The position numbers and the translations under genes were made by a program. A stretch of DNA of 64,000 bases from JACNIZ01 sp964344765 (GTDB taxonomy: Bacteria; Planctomycetota; UBA1135): contig CAYFOM010000010.1 of the NCBI GenBank assembly GCA_964344765.1, positions 1-64,000 of the forward strand, given 5' to 3'. Each line of letters begins with the position of its first letter. Positions within the stretch are counted from its first letter, which is position 1. The notes under the pieces are model-generated. The model had not been told where the DNA came from. It saw nothing but the letters and a program-made list of their open reading frames with translations, and made no database searches. Positions 24,124 through 32,937 of this stretch are shown here, in pieces.

Positions 24124-27100
24124 TTAGGGGAATAGGAATGTATTCACGGTTGAAACTTCACAACGTTCCACGTCGAGGACTTGGAAGTAGGCGGTGACGC
24201 CGGATGCAGCTGCGGGGACCATGACCGAAACTAGGCCAACTCCGTCTGCAGAGGCGATGCCGGTTCCGAGTTGCGCGGCTTGGTCGATGCCAAAGTCGGC
24301 GGCGCAGATTCCGGCTGGGGTGGTTCCGGCGGCGGTGCCGTAAACCATGGCGAAGGCGCCGTTACCGGTCAGACCGTTTGCTTGGAAATGGTTGGTGCGA
24401 CCTGCTTGACCCGGAACCGGATCCGACAGACGAACGTCGACGGTGGAACCACTGCCGGCGTCGATGATGGTTTGCACGACCTGGGCGATGACCGAGTTAC
24501 CGGTGTTGACCAGTTGGAAGCCGTAACCCAGCGGAAGGTTGCCGTCGTAGGTGACGCCGGTGAAGTCGCCGCTGGTGGAGCTGCAGGTCAGAATGGTGAA
24601 TTGATCACCGAACTTGGGTTGAAACCCGTTGGCGGCCTTGAGCATGACTTCGCCATCGAGGGTTGCAGTGGTGTTCACCGAAAGCTGATCGTGCTCGGTG
24701 CCAGCAGCCAAACCGCCGATTTCAATTTCAAGCTTGCCGGTGGATCCTTGACTCCAAGCGCCGGTCAGGTGCATAGAACCAATTCCAAAACCCTGCGCCC
24801 AAACGCCGTCGTTATGCATCGGCAACGTTGAGTTGGTAATAGTGACGTCGGCTTCGAAGCGTCCACCATCGAGGTTGGTGAAGCTGGAGCCAGAGAAGGT
24901 GCTTCCGCTACGCACTTCAATGGTGCCGGAGTTTTGGTGATCTGCGCCGGACATTCCGACGGTAGTCGTCGCTCCGATGTCAACCAAGCCGCTGTTGTTC
25001 AATGCCATGGTCAAGTACTTGGCGCCACCGGCACCATGAATCACCGAAATGGTTCCTTCGTTGGCAATCTCCTGACCCGCTGGAGCCGACAAGTTGGATT
25101 GGTGCCCCGCGCCTTCACTAGTGACGATGATTTCGCCACGGTTGCTCAGCGGTGCTTGCGCCGTCATGGTTGCAGTAGAACCGGCCGACGCCCCCAACAC
25201 GCGAACCGTCTGACCGCTTTCGATATCGCCGGTCAACCCCGACGAACCCAGCATGTCAATCTGCACTGGAGTCGTGAAACCTGATTCCAGGAACAGCTGC
25301 GAGTTAATCAGTTGCGGGACCCCATTCACTGTGCCGCCGGAGAATCGATCGGTGCCATTGGTGTGCTTGAATGTGCCGTCAATTTGCAAAGTGCCGCCGG
25401 CTTGTTCAAAGGTCATGGCGCTGGCGAAGTCAACCGTTTTAGTAGCAGCGATACCGAAAGTGCCGTTGTTGACCACCGGCCCGTCTTGCAGCCGAGTCGT
25501 GGTGTTGAACTGTGCGGTGCCGTCGTTAGTGAAATCGCCGGTGATGAAGCGCGAACCTCCGGCACCGACCTCGACAGTGAAGTTGCCGCTATTCAGGAAG
25601 GGTTGATCCACCGTTCCCATCGACGACTGGTGTCCGGCTTGCACCGAATCAACAATCAAGTCGCCGCGGTTCTCGGTCGGACCGGCCAAGTTCATGGTCG
25701 CGGTTGAACCAGCCGAAGATCCGCGCACGTGCAAGGTTTGACCGCTTTCCAGGTCGCCATCCAGGGTTGACGATCCTTGCACTAACAAGGTGACCGGATC
25801 AACAAATGCCGGCCCCAAGGTCAGGCTCGAGTTCACCAACTCCACCACGCCGTTAACGGTGCCGCCATTGAAAATATCGGTGCCGTTGACATGGTAGAAG
25901 GTTCCATCGATTTGCAGAGTGCCGGCATTTTGCTGGAACTCCATCGCACTATTGAAGCTCATTTGCGAGCCACTGTTAATCGTCCAAGCCCCTTCGTTGA
26001 TCATCGGGCCGTCGGTCATCGTGGTATTGGCATCAATTACTAAAGCACCATTGTTAGTGATGTCTCCAGTCAAGAAGCGGTTGCCACCTGCACCGGGCTG
26101 CACTTCCAAAGTGCCGCTGTTGGTGAGGACAACGTCCGTGGTTCCCAAAGATGCCTGATACCCGGCGTTGGTCGAATCAACGATTATGGTGCCGCGGTTT
26201 TCAGTGCTACCAGCCAAGTTCAAAGTAGCAGTCGAACCGGCCGGCGCTCCACGCACGTGCAAGGTTTGGCCGCTTTCAACATCGCCGGTCAACGTCGACG
26301 AGCCTTGCGCCCAACCTGTAAAAGTGCCTGTGAACGCGCTGTCCAAAGTCAGTTGGCTATTCACCAATTCGACGATGCCGACGACGTTGCCGCCCATAAA
26401 TTCGTCGACGCCATTGGCGTGATAAAAACGACCGTCAATCTGCAAGGTGCCGCCAGTTTGGCGCCAGTTAACCGCGCTGTTGAAATCCATCAACTGATCG
26501 GTATCAATTTGCCACAAGCCCTTGTTTTCGAAGGGCCCGGCCACCATGCGCGTGGAACGGTGTAGCAATACTTGGCCCTGGTCATTAAAAATCTCTCCCG
26601 AGATGAACCGATTTCCGGCTGCGCCTTCATCCACCGAAATGGTGCCGGTGTTTTTCAGGCTAGCGCCGCTGGCCACGGTCAATTGCGATTGATAACCGGC
26701 GGATTCCGACAGCACATTGATGTTGCCGTTGGAATGCTGCTCGCCAGTGCCTAGCCAAGTCAGGTTGGCCGTGCTTCCTGACGGTGAACCAACGATGTTA
26801 AGAGTCTGACCGGAGCGCAAAGTACCGGTAAGAGAACTCGTACCATGCAGGCGAACCGCGCCCAGATCCAAATTCAACGGCCCGATGGTCATCGTATTGT
26901 TAATCAAATCGGGCGCCTGGTTTTGAAGCTCTCCACCATCCCAGGTGAAAGCGCTATTCGTCATCCTGAACGTGCCTTCGTTGTTCAAAATGCCGCCATT
27001 CATATTGAAATCACAGCCGCTGCCAAAGGTCGCGGTATGGGTCGGGAAGACGTGGAAAGTATTCTGTGAATTGGAAATCGGTCCGGTGTTGAAGGTTGCA

Positions 27101-27756
27101 CTTTGACCAATCGCCACCAAAAAGTTGTTGTCCAGCGCGCCGTTAAAAATTCGATTGCCGCCGGCGCCGGTCATGACATTCAACGTGCCGAAGTTCGACA
27201 GGGTCGTGCCGGCAGCTGTGTTGATTTGTGATTGGTAGCCGGCATTCTCCGAGGTCATGTTGATCACGCCTTCGGAATACGCAGGAGCCGTCAAGGTCAG
27301 CGAAGATGTTCCACCGGCCGGCGAGCCGAGCACGTCGAGGGTGCCGTCGTTGTAAAGATTTTCAATCGACGAAGTACCCAGCGCCTGAATCAACGAGTTG
27401 TTCGTGACTTGGCCACCGCCGGCAATGACACTGTTGATCATGCGCAATGTGCCGGCGTCGATCACCGCCGGGCTGGTTACGGTCATCGTTTTGGCGGACA
27501 TCGCCAAAGTTGCACTAGCCGCATTCAACGTGAATCGATCCAGCAACGGACTGATGTCCATGGTCACCGTGTAAGGTGCCCCGCTGACGCCGATGACCGC
27601 CCAAGCAGACGGGTCGTTCGGAGTGGTTCCAGCAGACCAGCGTCCGGGTGTGTCCCAGTCGCCAAGAGTGTCGGTGTCCCAGTAGTGAGTTTGGGAAGCG
27701 GCAGTCGGCGCGATGGCGGCAACAGCCAGAATGAGGGTAAGGAGTCGTCGAATCAT
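24124..27756 (-). CDS. Large secreted beta-helix protein with tandem repeats and C-terminal module
   Basis: A 1210-residue exported protein with signal peptide MIRRLLTLILAVAAIAPTAAS. The body is five repeats of about 178 residues (about 530 bp). Each has the pattern GxSSLTGDxESGQTLxVxGxxAGSTAT, then NRGxIxVxSxxAGYQSxL, GTxxVxxGAGGxRF, NxGTLQIDG and NGTDxFxGGTVNGV. Repeats full of N-x-G-T and short strands indicate a right-handed beta-helix, as in adhesins and autotransporter passengers. Before the end, GTEHDQLSVNTTATLDG...FGDQFTILTC resembles the passenger/linker of autotransporters, but no 12-strand barrel follows. Instead the protein ends in the ~110-residue module seen in other secreted proteins here (last residues NTFLFP). 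A surface adhesin or structural protein is likely. Confidence 0.8.
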   Translation of the reverse strand: MIRRLLTLILAVAAIAPTAASQTHYWDTDTLGDWDTPGRWSAGTTPNDPSAWAVIGVSGAPYTVTMDISPLLDRFTLNAASATLAMSAKTMTVTSPAVIDAGTLRMINSVIAGGGQVTNNSLIQALGTSSIENLYNDGTLDVLGSPAGGTSSLTLTAPAYSEGVINMTSENAGYQSQINTAAGTTLSNFGTLNVMTGAGGNRIFNGALDNNFLVAIGQSATFNTGPISNSQNTFHVFPTHTATFGSGCDFNMNGGILNNEGTFRMTNSAFTWDGGELQNQAPDLINNTMTIGPLNLDLGAVRLHGTSSLTGTLRSGQTLNIVGSPSGSTANLTWLGTGEQHSNGNINVLSESAGYQSQLTVASGASLKNTGTISVDEGAAGNRFISGEIFNDQGQVLLHRSTRMVAGPFENKGLWQIDTDQLMDFNSAVNWRQTGGTLQIDGRFYHANGVDEFMGGNVVGIVELVNSQLTLDSAFTGTFTGWAQGSSTLTGDVESGQTLHVRGAPAGSTATLNLAGSTENRGTIIVDSTNAGYQASLGTTDVVLTNSGTLEVQPGAGGNRFLTGDITNNGALVIDANTTMTDGPMINEGAWTINSGSQMSFNSAMEFQQNAGTLQIDGTFYHVNGTDIFNGGTVNGVVELVNSSLTLGPAFVDPVTLLVQGSSTLDGDLESGQTLHVRGSSAGSTATMNLAGPTENRGDLIVDSVQAGHQSSMGTVDQPFLNSGNFTVEVGAGGSRFITGDFTNDGTAQFNTTTRLQDGPVVNNGTFGIAATKTVDFASAMTFEQAGGTLQIDGTFKHTNGTDRFSGGTVNGVPQLINSQLFLESGFTTPVQIDMLGSSGLTGDIESGQTVRVLGASAGSTATMTAQAPLSNRGEIIVTSEGAGHQSNLSAPAGQEIANEGTISVIHGAGGAKYLTMALNNSGLVDIGATTTVGMSGADHQNSGTIEVRSGSTFSGSSFTNLDGGRFEADVTITNSTLPMHNDGVWAQGFGIGSMHLTGAWSQGSTGKLEIEIGGLAAGTEHDQLSVNTTATLDGEVMLKAANGFQPKFGDQFTILTCSSTSGDFTGVTYDGNLPLGYGFQLVNTGNSVIAQVVQTIIDAGSGSTVDVRLSDPVPGQAGRTNHFQANGLTGNGAFAMVYGTAAGTTPAGICAADFGIDQAAQLGTGIASADGVGLVSVMVPAAASGVTAYFQVLDVERCEVSTVNTFLFP

Positions 27757-27914
27757 GGCAGGAAAACGCAGTTCATCCCGGGGGCACAGGAATATCGAAA
27801 ATATCAGTCATCGCGGCGCGCGCCGGTTGAACCTGCGACGAACAATTTGGAATTCTGGCGCAAAATGCGTCAGACTTCCCAACTGCTTTCATCCTACGGT
27901 CAACTAACGACTTA

Positions 27915-27951
27915 GGCCGACGCCATCCACGCGTTGTGGAAGGCGTCGGCC
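27915..27951 (-). terminator. Strong hairpin after the deacetylase-like gene
   Basis: A perfect 10-bp GC-rich stem (27915-27924 with 27942-27951) with inner CCAC/GTGG pairing, 18 bp past the stop of the gene ending at 27969. It has no T-run after the stem on the minus strand, so it may be a terminator of the weak type or an mRNA 3'-end stabiliser. Confidence 0.5.
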
Positions 27952-27968
27952 GAAGAAATTTTTGGGAT

Positions 27969-29150
27969 TTAAAGGATGGCTACCGAAACCGGATTCGACG
28001 AGAACAGCACGTCGGATCCGTCGTGGATCAGTGCGACAAAACTTGCTGTGGCACCGAGGAAAGAGGGCGGCAGCGGTCCGAGGGTGTCGACCGTGGCAGT
28101 CGCGGCTCCGGAGGCGTCGGTGGTGCCGGCAAAACCGGGCAGGTGGGCACTGTTGGCGTGACTCATGCTGAAGTCGGTCCACGTGTCCGGGTTCAGGCCG
28201 ATGTGCACGCCGTCGTCATAAATGCCATTGTGGTCATAGCCGGGGTCGATTCCGGACAGAGTCATTAGGAACATGTAACTCTGATTCGCCAGCGAGTCGT
28301 CGGTGGTCAGAGTCATGTTGACCTGCCCGCCGTTGACGGCGATTAGCATGTCTTGGTCGGCAATCAGCGGCGGCGGCAAGTGGCCGATGATTTCCATCAC
28401 CGTTTTGTTGCGCGCGCCGAACGGATCTTTGGACTGCAGGAAATCAAACCAGTCCTGGAAAATCCACGGCAGCGCGGTGTAGTCAATCACGTGCGTGACC
28501 ACGCCGAAGACTTCATTGGGTGAAGTAATGTTATGACGCGCTTTCAGATCAAGCAGCACCAGCGGTGTATCCATAAAACAGTGATCGATATGCCAAGCGC
28601 CATACTTATTACGCACTCGCCACTCCGGTGTCGACACTGCGTTTTCGATGTCGCGACCGCCATCGGTTTGATAAAGAATTCCATACGGCCACTCGCGGTG
28701 GGAGTCTTGCACCGCAGCAAACGGAACGCCGTCTGAACCAAACAAAGGGTCGACCGCCTCCTTCCAATCGGCCATGGTTCCCAAGTAAGGCTCCATGCGA
28801 TTCACTTCCCAAGGCGGCAAATCGGTATACCCATCCCAATAAGGATGGTCGACGCCATGATGATGCGCGCCGATCGCATGTCCGCTGGCTTCCCAAACAC
28901 GGACTTGATCTTCCATCCACTGATGGTTCGGCTCCAAGATCATCTGCACCCAATCCACACCGAACTCAATGCTCAACTTGACGTTTCGCGCTTCGGCATC
29001 GGCAACCATGTCGCCGAGTGCGTCGAAGTTTCCTACCGACGCGTTTTGCGGATCGCAGTGAATGACAAAAAAGGACTCTGGAATACCCTGAGCCGCTGCG
29101 GGGGCAGACAACGCAAATAGGGCGGACAAAGGGAGAATGAGGGATTTCAT
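27969..29150 (-). CDS. Secreted polysaccharide-deacetylase-like protein with C-terminal module
   Basis: A 393-residue exported protein (signal peptide MKSLILPLSALFALSAPAAAQ). The catalytic-like part has the NodB-type pattern: ESFFVIHCDP near the N-terminus, then ASGHAIGAHHHGVDHPYWDG, where the spaced histidines could bind a metal as in carbohydrate esterases of family 4. EFGVDWVQMILEP and the aromatic-rich core fit a (beta/alpha) barrel. From about residue 265 it continues into the beta-rich C-terminal module (MLIAVNGGQVNMTLTTDD ... SNPVSVAIL). Deacetylase activity is inferred from the motif only. Confidence 0.6.
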   Translation of the reverse strand: MKSLILPLSALFALSAPAAAQGIPESFFVIHCDPQNASVGNFDALGDMVADAEARNVKLSIEFGVDWVQMILEPNHQWMEDQVRVWEASGHAIGAHHHGVDHPYWDGYTDLPPWEVNRMEPYLGTMADWKEAVDPLFGSDGVPFAAVQDSHREWPYGILYQTDGGRDIENAVSTPEWRVRNKYGAWHIDHCFMDTPLVLLDLKARHNITSPNEVFGVVTHVIDYTALPWIFQDWFDFLQSKDPFGARNKTVMEIIGHLPPPLIADQDMLIAVNGGQVNMTLTTDDSLANQSYMFLMTLSGIDPGYDHNGIYDDGVHIGLNPDTWTDFSMSHANSAHLPGFAGTTDASGAATATVDTLGPLPPSFLGATASFVALIHDGSDVLFSSNPVSVAIL

Positions 29151-29190
29151 ATTTTCCCGAACACTCCCTTCGTCGCGCCGGTTTCGATTA

Positions 29191-30297
29191 TTAATTTATT
29201 TTAACCGGCTGGAATTCCAACACCAAAAACAGTTCTTGACCAGGGCCGGCTTCGTTCGGCAAGCGGAACAAAACGCCGCCTCCGCTAGGAAGCACCAACA
29301 TGGTTTCGAGCCGACTGGTGTGTAGCTCGGGCAATGAAACGTCATATTTCTGACCGGCCATTTCCACCTGAACCGTGGCGATGGGGCGTTTGGCTTTGGA
29401 ATATTCAACATCAATGTTTAAGCCGTAGCGGTTCGCCCCCACTTGCAGCACGCGCGACTTCATCACCATGCCTTCGCCGAGTACTTCAATCACCGGATCG
29501 GCAATTTGCTTGGGCCCGGGATAAACCTGCACCAGTTCCCAATCGGCCAAGTACGACAATTGATTCTGCACGATGACCTCGGCTTCCTGACCGGGGTTGG
29601 AAAGCACTTTGGGACTGGTCAACAATTCAAATTGAGCTTTGTCAAAGCGTGCGCACATCTCTTCGATTTTGGTGGAGTTGGCAAGCGGAAAACCGTTGCC
29701 GGCCTTAAGTCCGCCCTTGGTGACTTTCTCCAAATCCGGGACGGCGTTGGGGTCGCCCAAATACAAGCGTGCGTAGACCTGCGCTGTCCAGGTATCGCGC
29801 CGTCGTTGCATTTCTAAAAACTGCTTGGTCCACTCATGCTGCTCGGCAGTCAGATACGCGAGAAGCACACGCTCACTTCCGTGGCGTTGAATTTTCAAGC
29901 TTTGCGCGTGCTTATCAAACGCGGGCTCCATGAAAGTCTGCACGTGATTCAATAAATCCAAGCCACCATGGAAAGGTTGATCCCCCGGCTCTTGATCGAA
30001 CAGCACGCTCAGCAAAGGAAGATCGCCCAGGATCGGCACGTCCTCTTCCGCTTTATCTTTCCGCGCCAGATCCAACAAAGCCGACGTCCCCACGCGCGCC
30101 AGTTTGTCCAACCCGTTTTCATTCTCCGGTTGCTGCGCCAGCGCCATCGTCGCTAGGTCTAGCGCTAAGTTTTCCTCAAACTGGCGGCGCTGCTCCAGCT
30201 TGACGTTGATGAGATCCTCAATGGCGTAAAGCTCAAGTTTGGGTTGTTCCGCCTGCTGGGCAAATGCAAGCACCGATGTCAAAAGAATGCCGATCAT
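29191..30297 (-). CDS. Secretin-like exported protein
   Basis: A 368-residue protein with a short signal sequence (MIGILLTSVLAFA). It carries two marks of the secretin family of outer-membrane channels (type II/III secretion, type IV pili): VPILGDLPLLSVLF, the loop that precedes the membrane strands, and SPKVLSNPGQEAEVIVQNQLSYLADW, which resembles the start of a secretin domain. The usual order is permuted or shortened and there are no N0/N1-type domains, so it is probably a secretin-fold relative, not a full channel. Its ATG overlaps the stop of the anti-sigma-like gene (ATGA). The operon is therefore sigma factor, membrane regulator, secretin-like protein. Confidence 0.6.
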   Translation of the reverse strand: MIGILLTSVLAFAQQAEQPKLELYAIEDLINVKLEQRRQFEENLALDLATMALAQQPENENGLDKLARVGTSALLDLARKDKAEEDVPILGDLPLLSVLFDQEPGDQPFHGGLDLLNHVQTFMEPAFDKHAQSLKIQRHGSERVLLAYLTAEQHEWTKQFLEMQRRRDTWTAQVYARLYLGDPNAVPDLEKVTKGGLKAGNGFPLANSTKIEEMCARFDKAQFELLTSPKVLSNPGQEAEVIVQNQLSYLADWELVQVYPGPKQIADPVIEVLGEGMVMKSRVLQVGANRYGLNIDVEYSKAKRPIATVQVEMAGQKYDVSLPELHTSRLETMLVLPSGGGVLFRLPNEAGPGQELFLVLEFQPVKIN

Positions 30298-30803
30298 GAT
30301 TGATGTCTGGAATGTTTCACCACTCGCTTAGTGGTCGTTTCTACGGAAAGAATGACGGCCCCCTCGACCGCCAATTGTTCGGATGGTTGGTAGGAAGAAA
30401 GGACTTCGCTGGATGCTTGGCGCACGGAAAGCACGCGCACGGCGGCCGGTTGGTCTTCGAGTTGCTGCGGGTCGTTCCCGTCGTAAAGGAATACGAACAA
30501 CAGCAAGGCTGCGGCTGCGGCAAGTCCTACCCAAGGACGCCAAGGAATGAGTCCTCTGCGCTCAGTGGATGAACCGGCGGCAACGCTTTCTGAATTTGAA
30601 TCGGCGACTAGGCTTTGCAGCGCGGCATGAGCAGCGACTAGGTCGGCAAAGTCGGACAAGGCTTCAGGATGTTGCTCCAGCCATGCAACCAAGTCGGCGC
30701 GATCAAGCGGATCACATCGGCCGTCGAGCTCGGCTTGCACCGCGTCGAAGAATCGGTCCGCGGCGGCATTGGCCGGAATGATTTGCGGAGTGGAATTGCT
30801 CAC
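30294..30803 (-). CDS. Anti-sigma-factor-like membrane protein
   Basis: A 169-residue protein from GTG 30803 that overlaps the sigma factor stop (GTGA). The N-terminal ~90 residues form an acidic helical domain (AADRFFDAVQAELDGR...LVAWLEQHPEALSDFADLVAAHAAL). A single membrane helix follows (PWVGLAAAAALLLFVFLY) and then an outside domain of about 60 residues. One transmembrane helix with a cytoplasmic domain directly after an ECF sigma gene is the standard layout of an anti-sigma factor, although no zinc-finger HxxxCxxC motif is present. It may respond to a periplasmic signal; FecR-like function is possible. Confidence 0.7.
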   Translation of the reverse strand: MSNSTPQIIPANAAADRFFDAVQAELDGRCDPLDRADLVAWLEQHPEALSDFADLVAAHAALQSLVADSNSESVAAGSSTERRGLIPWRPWVGLAAAAALLLFVFLYDGNDPQQLEDQPAAVRVLSVRQASSEVLSSYQPSEQLAVEGAVILSVETTTKRVVKHSRHQS

Positions 30804-31378
30804 AGCCAATCCTCCTTGTTGAACCGAGCCGCCAAGCGCCGACGTGCCCGGTGAAGGTGCGATTTCACCGTTCCGGCGGCCAAATTCAGCGCGGCAGCGA
30901 CGTCGGCGATGGGTTTTTGCTGCAGGTAGGTCAGCTCCATCACCGATTTTTCCGGTTCCTCCAAGGCTTCGAGCAATTGCCGTGCTTCGCTTTGCATCGC
31001 CGGGATCAAAGAAGCTGTGGTCGAACCCGCGCCCCCAATCCCGACCCCCGCGGCAACGCGCTCCGACATTTCCACTGGATCCACCGCCTGCGGTTCGCGT
31101 TGGGCGTGAGCGCGGGCGTCGAGGAAGACCCGAAACGCGATCGACTGCAGCCACGGCCGGATCGGTCGACCCAAATCCAGACTGTGACTGTACTTAAGAG
31201 CGCGGTTCATGGTTTCCTGCAGAAGGTCGTCCACCTCGAGGCTGGGAGCAGCCACCGCCAACTTGGCCAAAAAGGCGCGCAGTTGAGGCGTTTCGGGGGT
31301 GAGGCGATCCTCCAATGCAGGCTCTACCGGGGGGAGTAAAAATCGGTTGCGGCAATCGCGGGAAAATCTCCCGGACAC
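30800..31378 (-). CDS. ECF-type RNA polymerase sigma factor
   Basis: A 192-residue sigma-70 family protein of the extracytoplasmic-function group. Region 2 is around LEVDDLLQETMNRALKY...RPIRPWLQSIAFRVFLDARA. Region 4 is the helix-turn-helix EKSVMELTYLQQKPIADVAAALNLAAGTVKSHLHRARRRL. It starts with GTG at 31378 and is divergent from the subtilase gene at 31422 with only 43 bp between, so both may share a regulatory region. The overlapping downstream anti-sigma-like gene indicates autoregulated control of the secretin-like protein. Confidence 0.9.
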   Translation of the reverse strand: MSGRFSRDCRNRFLLPPVEPALEDRLTPETPQLRAFLAKLAVAAPSLEVDDLLQETMNRALKYSHSLDLGRPIRPWLQSIAFRVFLDARAHAQREPQAVDPVEMSERVAAGVGIGGAGSTTASLIPAMQSEARQLLEALEEPEKSVMELTYLQQKPIADVAAALNLAAGTVKSHLHRARRRLAARFNKEDWL

Positions 31379-31421
31379 GCACGGTGACAGTTCGGCGGCG
31401 GCCAGTTGCTAGTTTAGAAAG

Positions 31422-32912
31422 ATGATCCTCTCCCTACTGTCCCCCATTTTCACCTGTGCCGTGCTGGCACAGGAGCCCGAGCCGCGATTCGTCAATCAAC
31501 CCGGCCACCTGGAGCTGTCGGGCCGAATGATCGCGCGCCCGGTTCAGAATGACCCCGAAGCCCGCGAGGCGGCCCGCGCCGAAGTGCAGGACTGGGTAAT
31601 TCATGAATACGCCGAAGTCGATGAGCTGATTTTGGAAGTGCCGGAAGGCTTAGATGAAAACAGCTTTGCCGCGCAATTGATGGCCTCGGGGGAATGGGAG
31701 TACGTGCATCCGGATTGGATTTGCTATCCGATCGCTACGCCGAACGACACCTACTTCGGCAATCAGTGGCACCACGCAACGATGGATTCGGAAGAAGCGT
31801 GGGACACGATCACCGCAGGCGGTGATTACATTGCTGCTTGGACCGATACCGGCGTCGACACCGACCACCCGGATTTGGTCGGTCAGTTATTGCCTGGCTA
31901 CAACGCAGTGGATCGCCTGACCGAAGCCCAAGGCGGCGACATTGAAGATATCAATGGTCACGGAACTCTAACCGGCGGGTGCATCGGTGCCATCGGCAAC
32001 AACGGTCAAGGTGTTGCTGGTTGCCTCTGGGATGTGCAGTTGCTGCCGGTCCGCGTTTCCAATTTCAGCAGCGGCGGGGCTTACTACTCCGACCTCGAAG
32101 CAGGCGCGCGCTGGGCAGCTGAAAATGGTGCCAAAACGATTAGCGCCAGTTACAGCGGTGTGAATAATCAATCCATTCAAACCACCGGCGCATATTGCCG
32201 CTCGCTAGGCGCGCTGTATTTCTATGCCGCCGACAACGCCAATCAAAATCATTCCTCATTTGATTGGCCCGATGTCATCGTCGTCGGCGCAACCGATCAA
32301 AACGACAACAAGGCTTCGTTTTCCAGTTACGGGGTTGCGGTTGACCTGACCGGCCCGGGCGTCGATGTTTGGACCACCGCAAACGGTGGCGGTTACGGCG
32401 GTGCCAGCGGAACCAGCTTGTCGACGCCATTGGCCAACGGAGTGGCTTCGGCGATGTGGGCGGCGAACCCGTACCTGGATAGCTACGAAGTAGAAGCGCG
32501 CCTTTACGGATCGTGCGTTGACATCGGCGCCGCCGGCGAAGACAACATCTTCGGCCACGGCCTGATCAACATGGCCAACGCAGTCGACGCTGCGCTGCAA
32601 GGCGGAATGGATCTCATCGTCCCCGCGTTAAGCGGCGGCAGTAGCGCCACCGTCGACGTCACCGGCGCAACGCCGTTCGGAACGGTGTATTTGGGCTATT
32701 CGTTGACCGGTTACGGCATCTCCGACATCGCCGTGCTCGGAACGGTAATGGGAATCGCCAACCCACAACAGGCGGCCGCAGGCGCTGCTGACGGCGCCGG
32801 AAACGCTTCGATGCTCGTCAACGTGCCGAATGCAGCCACTGGACTCACCGTTTGGATTCAGGCGGTAGAGGCCGGCGACACCTCGGATATCGAAGTACGC
32901 ACTATCCTGTAG
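31422..32912 (+). CDS. Secreted subtilisin-like serine protease (S8) with C-terminal module
   Basis: A 496-residue exported protease. The signal peptide is MILSLLSPIFTCAVLAQ. A propeptide-like region follows (ELILEVPEGLDENSFAAQLMAS). The catalytic domain has Asp142 (TDTGVDTDHPDL), His180 (INGHGTLTGG) and Ser332 (SGTSLSTPLANG). The oxyanion-hole asparagine is in YFYAADN, where subtilisins usually have AAGN. The last ~100 residues (from about LIVPALSGGSSATVDVTGA) form the beta-rich module with the end DTSDIEVRTIL. It is the first of two tandem paralogues 25 bp apart. Confidence 0.93.
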   Translation: MILSLLSPIFTCAVLAQEPEPRFVNQPGHLELSGRMIARPVQNDPEAREAARAEVQDWVIHEYAEVDELILEVPEGLDENSFAAQLMASGEWEYVHPDWICYPIATPNDTYFGNQWHHATMDSEEAWDTITAGGDYIAAWTDTGVDTDHPDLVGQLLPGYNAVDRLTEAQGGDIEDINGHGTLTGGCIGAIGNNGQGVAGCLWDVQLLPVRVSNFSSGGAYYSDLEAGARWAAENGAKTISASYSGVNNQSIQTTGAYCRSLGALYFYAADNANQNHSSFDWPDVIVVGATDQNDNKASFSSYGVAVDLTGPGVDVWTTANGGGYGGASGTSLSTPLANGVASAMWAANPYLDSYEVEARLYGSCVDIGAAGEDNIFGHGLINMANAVDAALQGGMDLIVPALSGGSSATVDVTGATPFGTVYLGYSLTGYGISDIAVLGTVMGIANPQQAAAGAADGAGNASMLVNVPNAATGLTVWIQAVEAGDTSDIEVRTIL

Positions 32913-32937
32913 CGCGTTTTCGCGATAGGTTAGGGGC

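Noticed and set aside
24124..27756. The repeat protein as a classical autotransporter
   Set aside because: A linker-like segment is present but no C-terminal 12-strand barrel; the protein ends in the soluble-type module instead.
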